From assembly GCA_947304065.1 (NCBI GenBank), contig CAMZAI010000167.1:1-5654 (forward strand): a stretch of 5,654 bases of DNA, written 5' to 3'. The stretch is from an uncultured Clostridia bacterium (GTDB taxonomy: Bacteria > Bacillota > Clostridia > Lachnospirales > Lachnospiraceae). The translations under genes were made by a program, and so were the position numbers. A model generated the notes under the pieces. The model was not told the origin of the DNA, did not search any database, and was given only the letters and a program-made list of their open reading frames with translations. Position 1 is the stretch's first letter; every line of letters starts with the position of its first letter. Of the stretch, positions 5,330 to 5,654 are shown one piece after another.

Positions 5330-5654
5330 ATGAACGATATTATCAAAAACATTGAGAATGCTCAGCTTAAAGAGAGCGTACCCGAGTTCAACGTTGGTGA
5401 CACCGTAAGAGTTTCTTCGCTGGTTAAAGAAGGTAACCGTGAGAGACAGCAGGTATTCGAAGGAATCGTTACCAAGAGACAGAACGGCGGCGCAAGAGAG
5501 ACATTCACCGTAAGAAAGATTTCTGACGGTGTAGGCGTAGAGAAGACCTGGCCTTTACATTCACCCGTTGTTGCTAAGGTTGAGGTTATCAGACATGGTA
5601 AGGTTAGACGTGCAAAGCTTAACTACCTTCGCCAGAGAACAGGTAAGGCTGCAA
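5330..5654 (+). CDS. rplS: 50S ribosomal protein L19 (3' partial)
   Basis: 108 codons are visible before the window ends, starting MNDIIKNIENAQLKESVPEF and including FTVRKISDGVGVEK, LHSPVVAKVEVIRHGKVRRA and KLNYLRQRTGKAA. These match the L19 family across its length (usual length about 115 residues), so only a handful of C-terminal residues are missing. L19 is a large-subunit protein at the 30S-50S interface. The start ATG lies 5 nt after a strong AAGGAGG (5318-5324). Codon use (GTA, GTT, AGA, CGT, AAG) is consistent with a highly expressed gene. Clostridial rplS commonly sits behind rimM-trmD; here it follows a secreted protein gene and has its own promoter and leader. Confidence 0.98.
   Translation, partial: MNDIIKNIENAQLKESVPEFNVGDTVRVSSLVKEGNRERQQVFEGIVTKRQNGGARETFTVRKISDGVGVEKTWPLHSPVVAKVEVIRHGKVRRAKLNYLRQRTGKAA

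Noticed and set aside
1..5654. CRISPR arrays, tRNA or rRNA genes, insertion sequences, attachment sites
   Set aside because: No regular repeat-spacer pattern, no cloverleaf or rRNA-like sequence, no transposase or terminal inverted repeats seen; the ABC-F gene has no flanking mobile-element signature.

Overview
The window looks like a chromosomal segment of an anaerobic Gram-positive bacterium of the class Clostridia, probably Lachnospiraceae-like. The signs are strong AGGAGG-type ribosome binding sites, sigma-A-like promoters with TAAAAT -10 boxes, and large secreted proteins with leucine-rich, InlB-type, lysine-rich Ig-like and fibronectin-III modules. An Lsa-family ABC-F protein and a Firmicutes-style rplS fit the same picture. 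I cannot name a species. All four genes are on the + strand, and each complete one appears to be its own transcription unit.

Layout. (1) Positions 1-1434 hold the 3' part of a surface or secreted protein: BspA-type leucine-rich repeats, a CHAP-like cysteine amidase/peptidase domain, one InlB B-repeat and a lysine-rich C-terminal domain. A strong intrinsic terminator follows at 1444-1475. (2) Positions 1476-1884 carry no convincing protein gene. They hold a probable promoter near 1508-1536 and a leader of about 340 nt with several potential stem-loops, two U-tracts preceded by pairing segments, and a possible tiny upstream ORF (MNIR). The layout resembles the attenuation leaders known for antibiotic-resistance ABC-F genes. 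(3) Positions 1885-3468 encode a complete 527-residue ABC-F ribosome protection protein of the Lsa type, with both ATPase sites and the interdomain arm intact. (4) Positions 3469-3607 hold an extended -10 promoter that abuts a 14-bp hairpin. (5) Positions 3608-5194 encode a secreted 528-residue protein with two C-terminal fibronectin-III domains. (6) Positions 5195-5329 hold a promoter and a probable L19 autoregulatory leader. (7) From 5330 to the window end is ribosomal protein L19 (rplS), missing its last few codons.

Functionally this is a mixture: two envelope/secreted proteins, one likely inducible defence against ribosome-targeting antibiotics (predicted lincosamide / streptogramin A / pleuromutilin type), and one housekeeping ribosomal gene. 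There is no sign of a shared pathway. The feature most worth following is the regulatory leader in front of the ABC-F gene. No insertion sequences, CRISPR arrays, tRNAs or rRNAs were seen.
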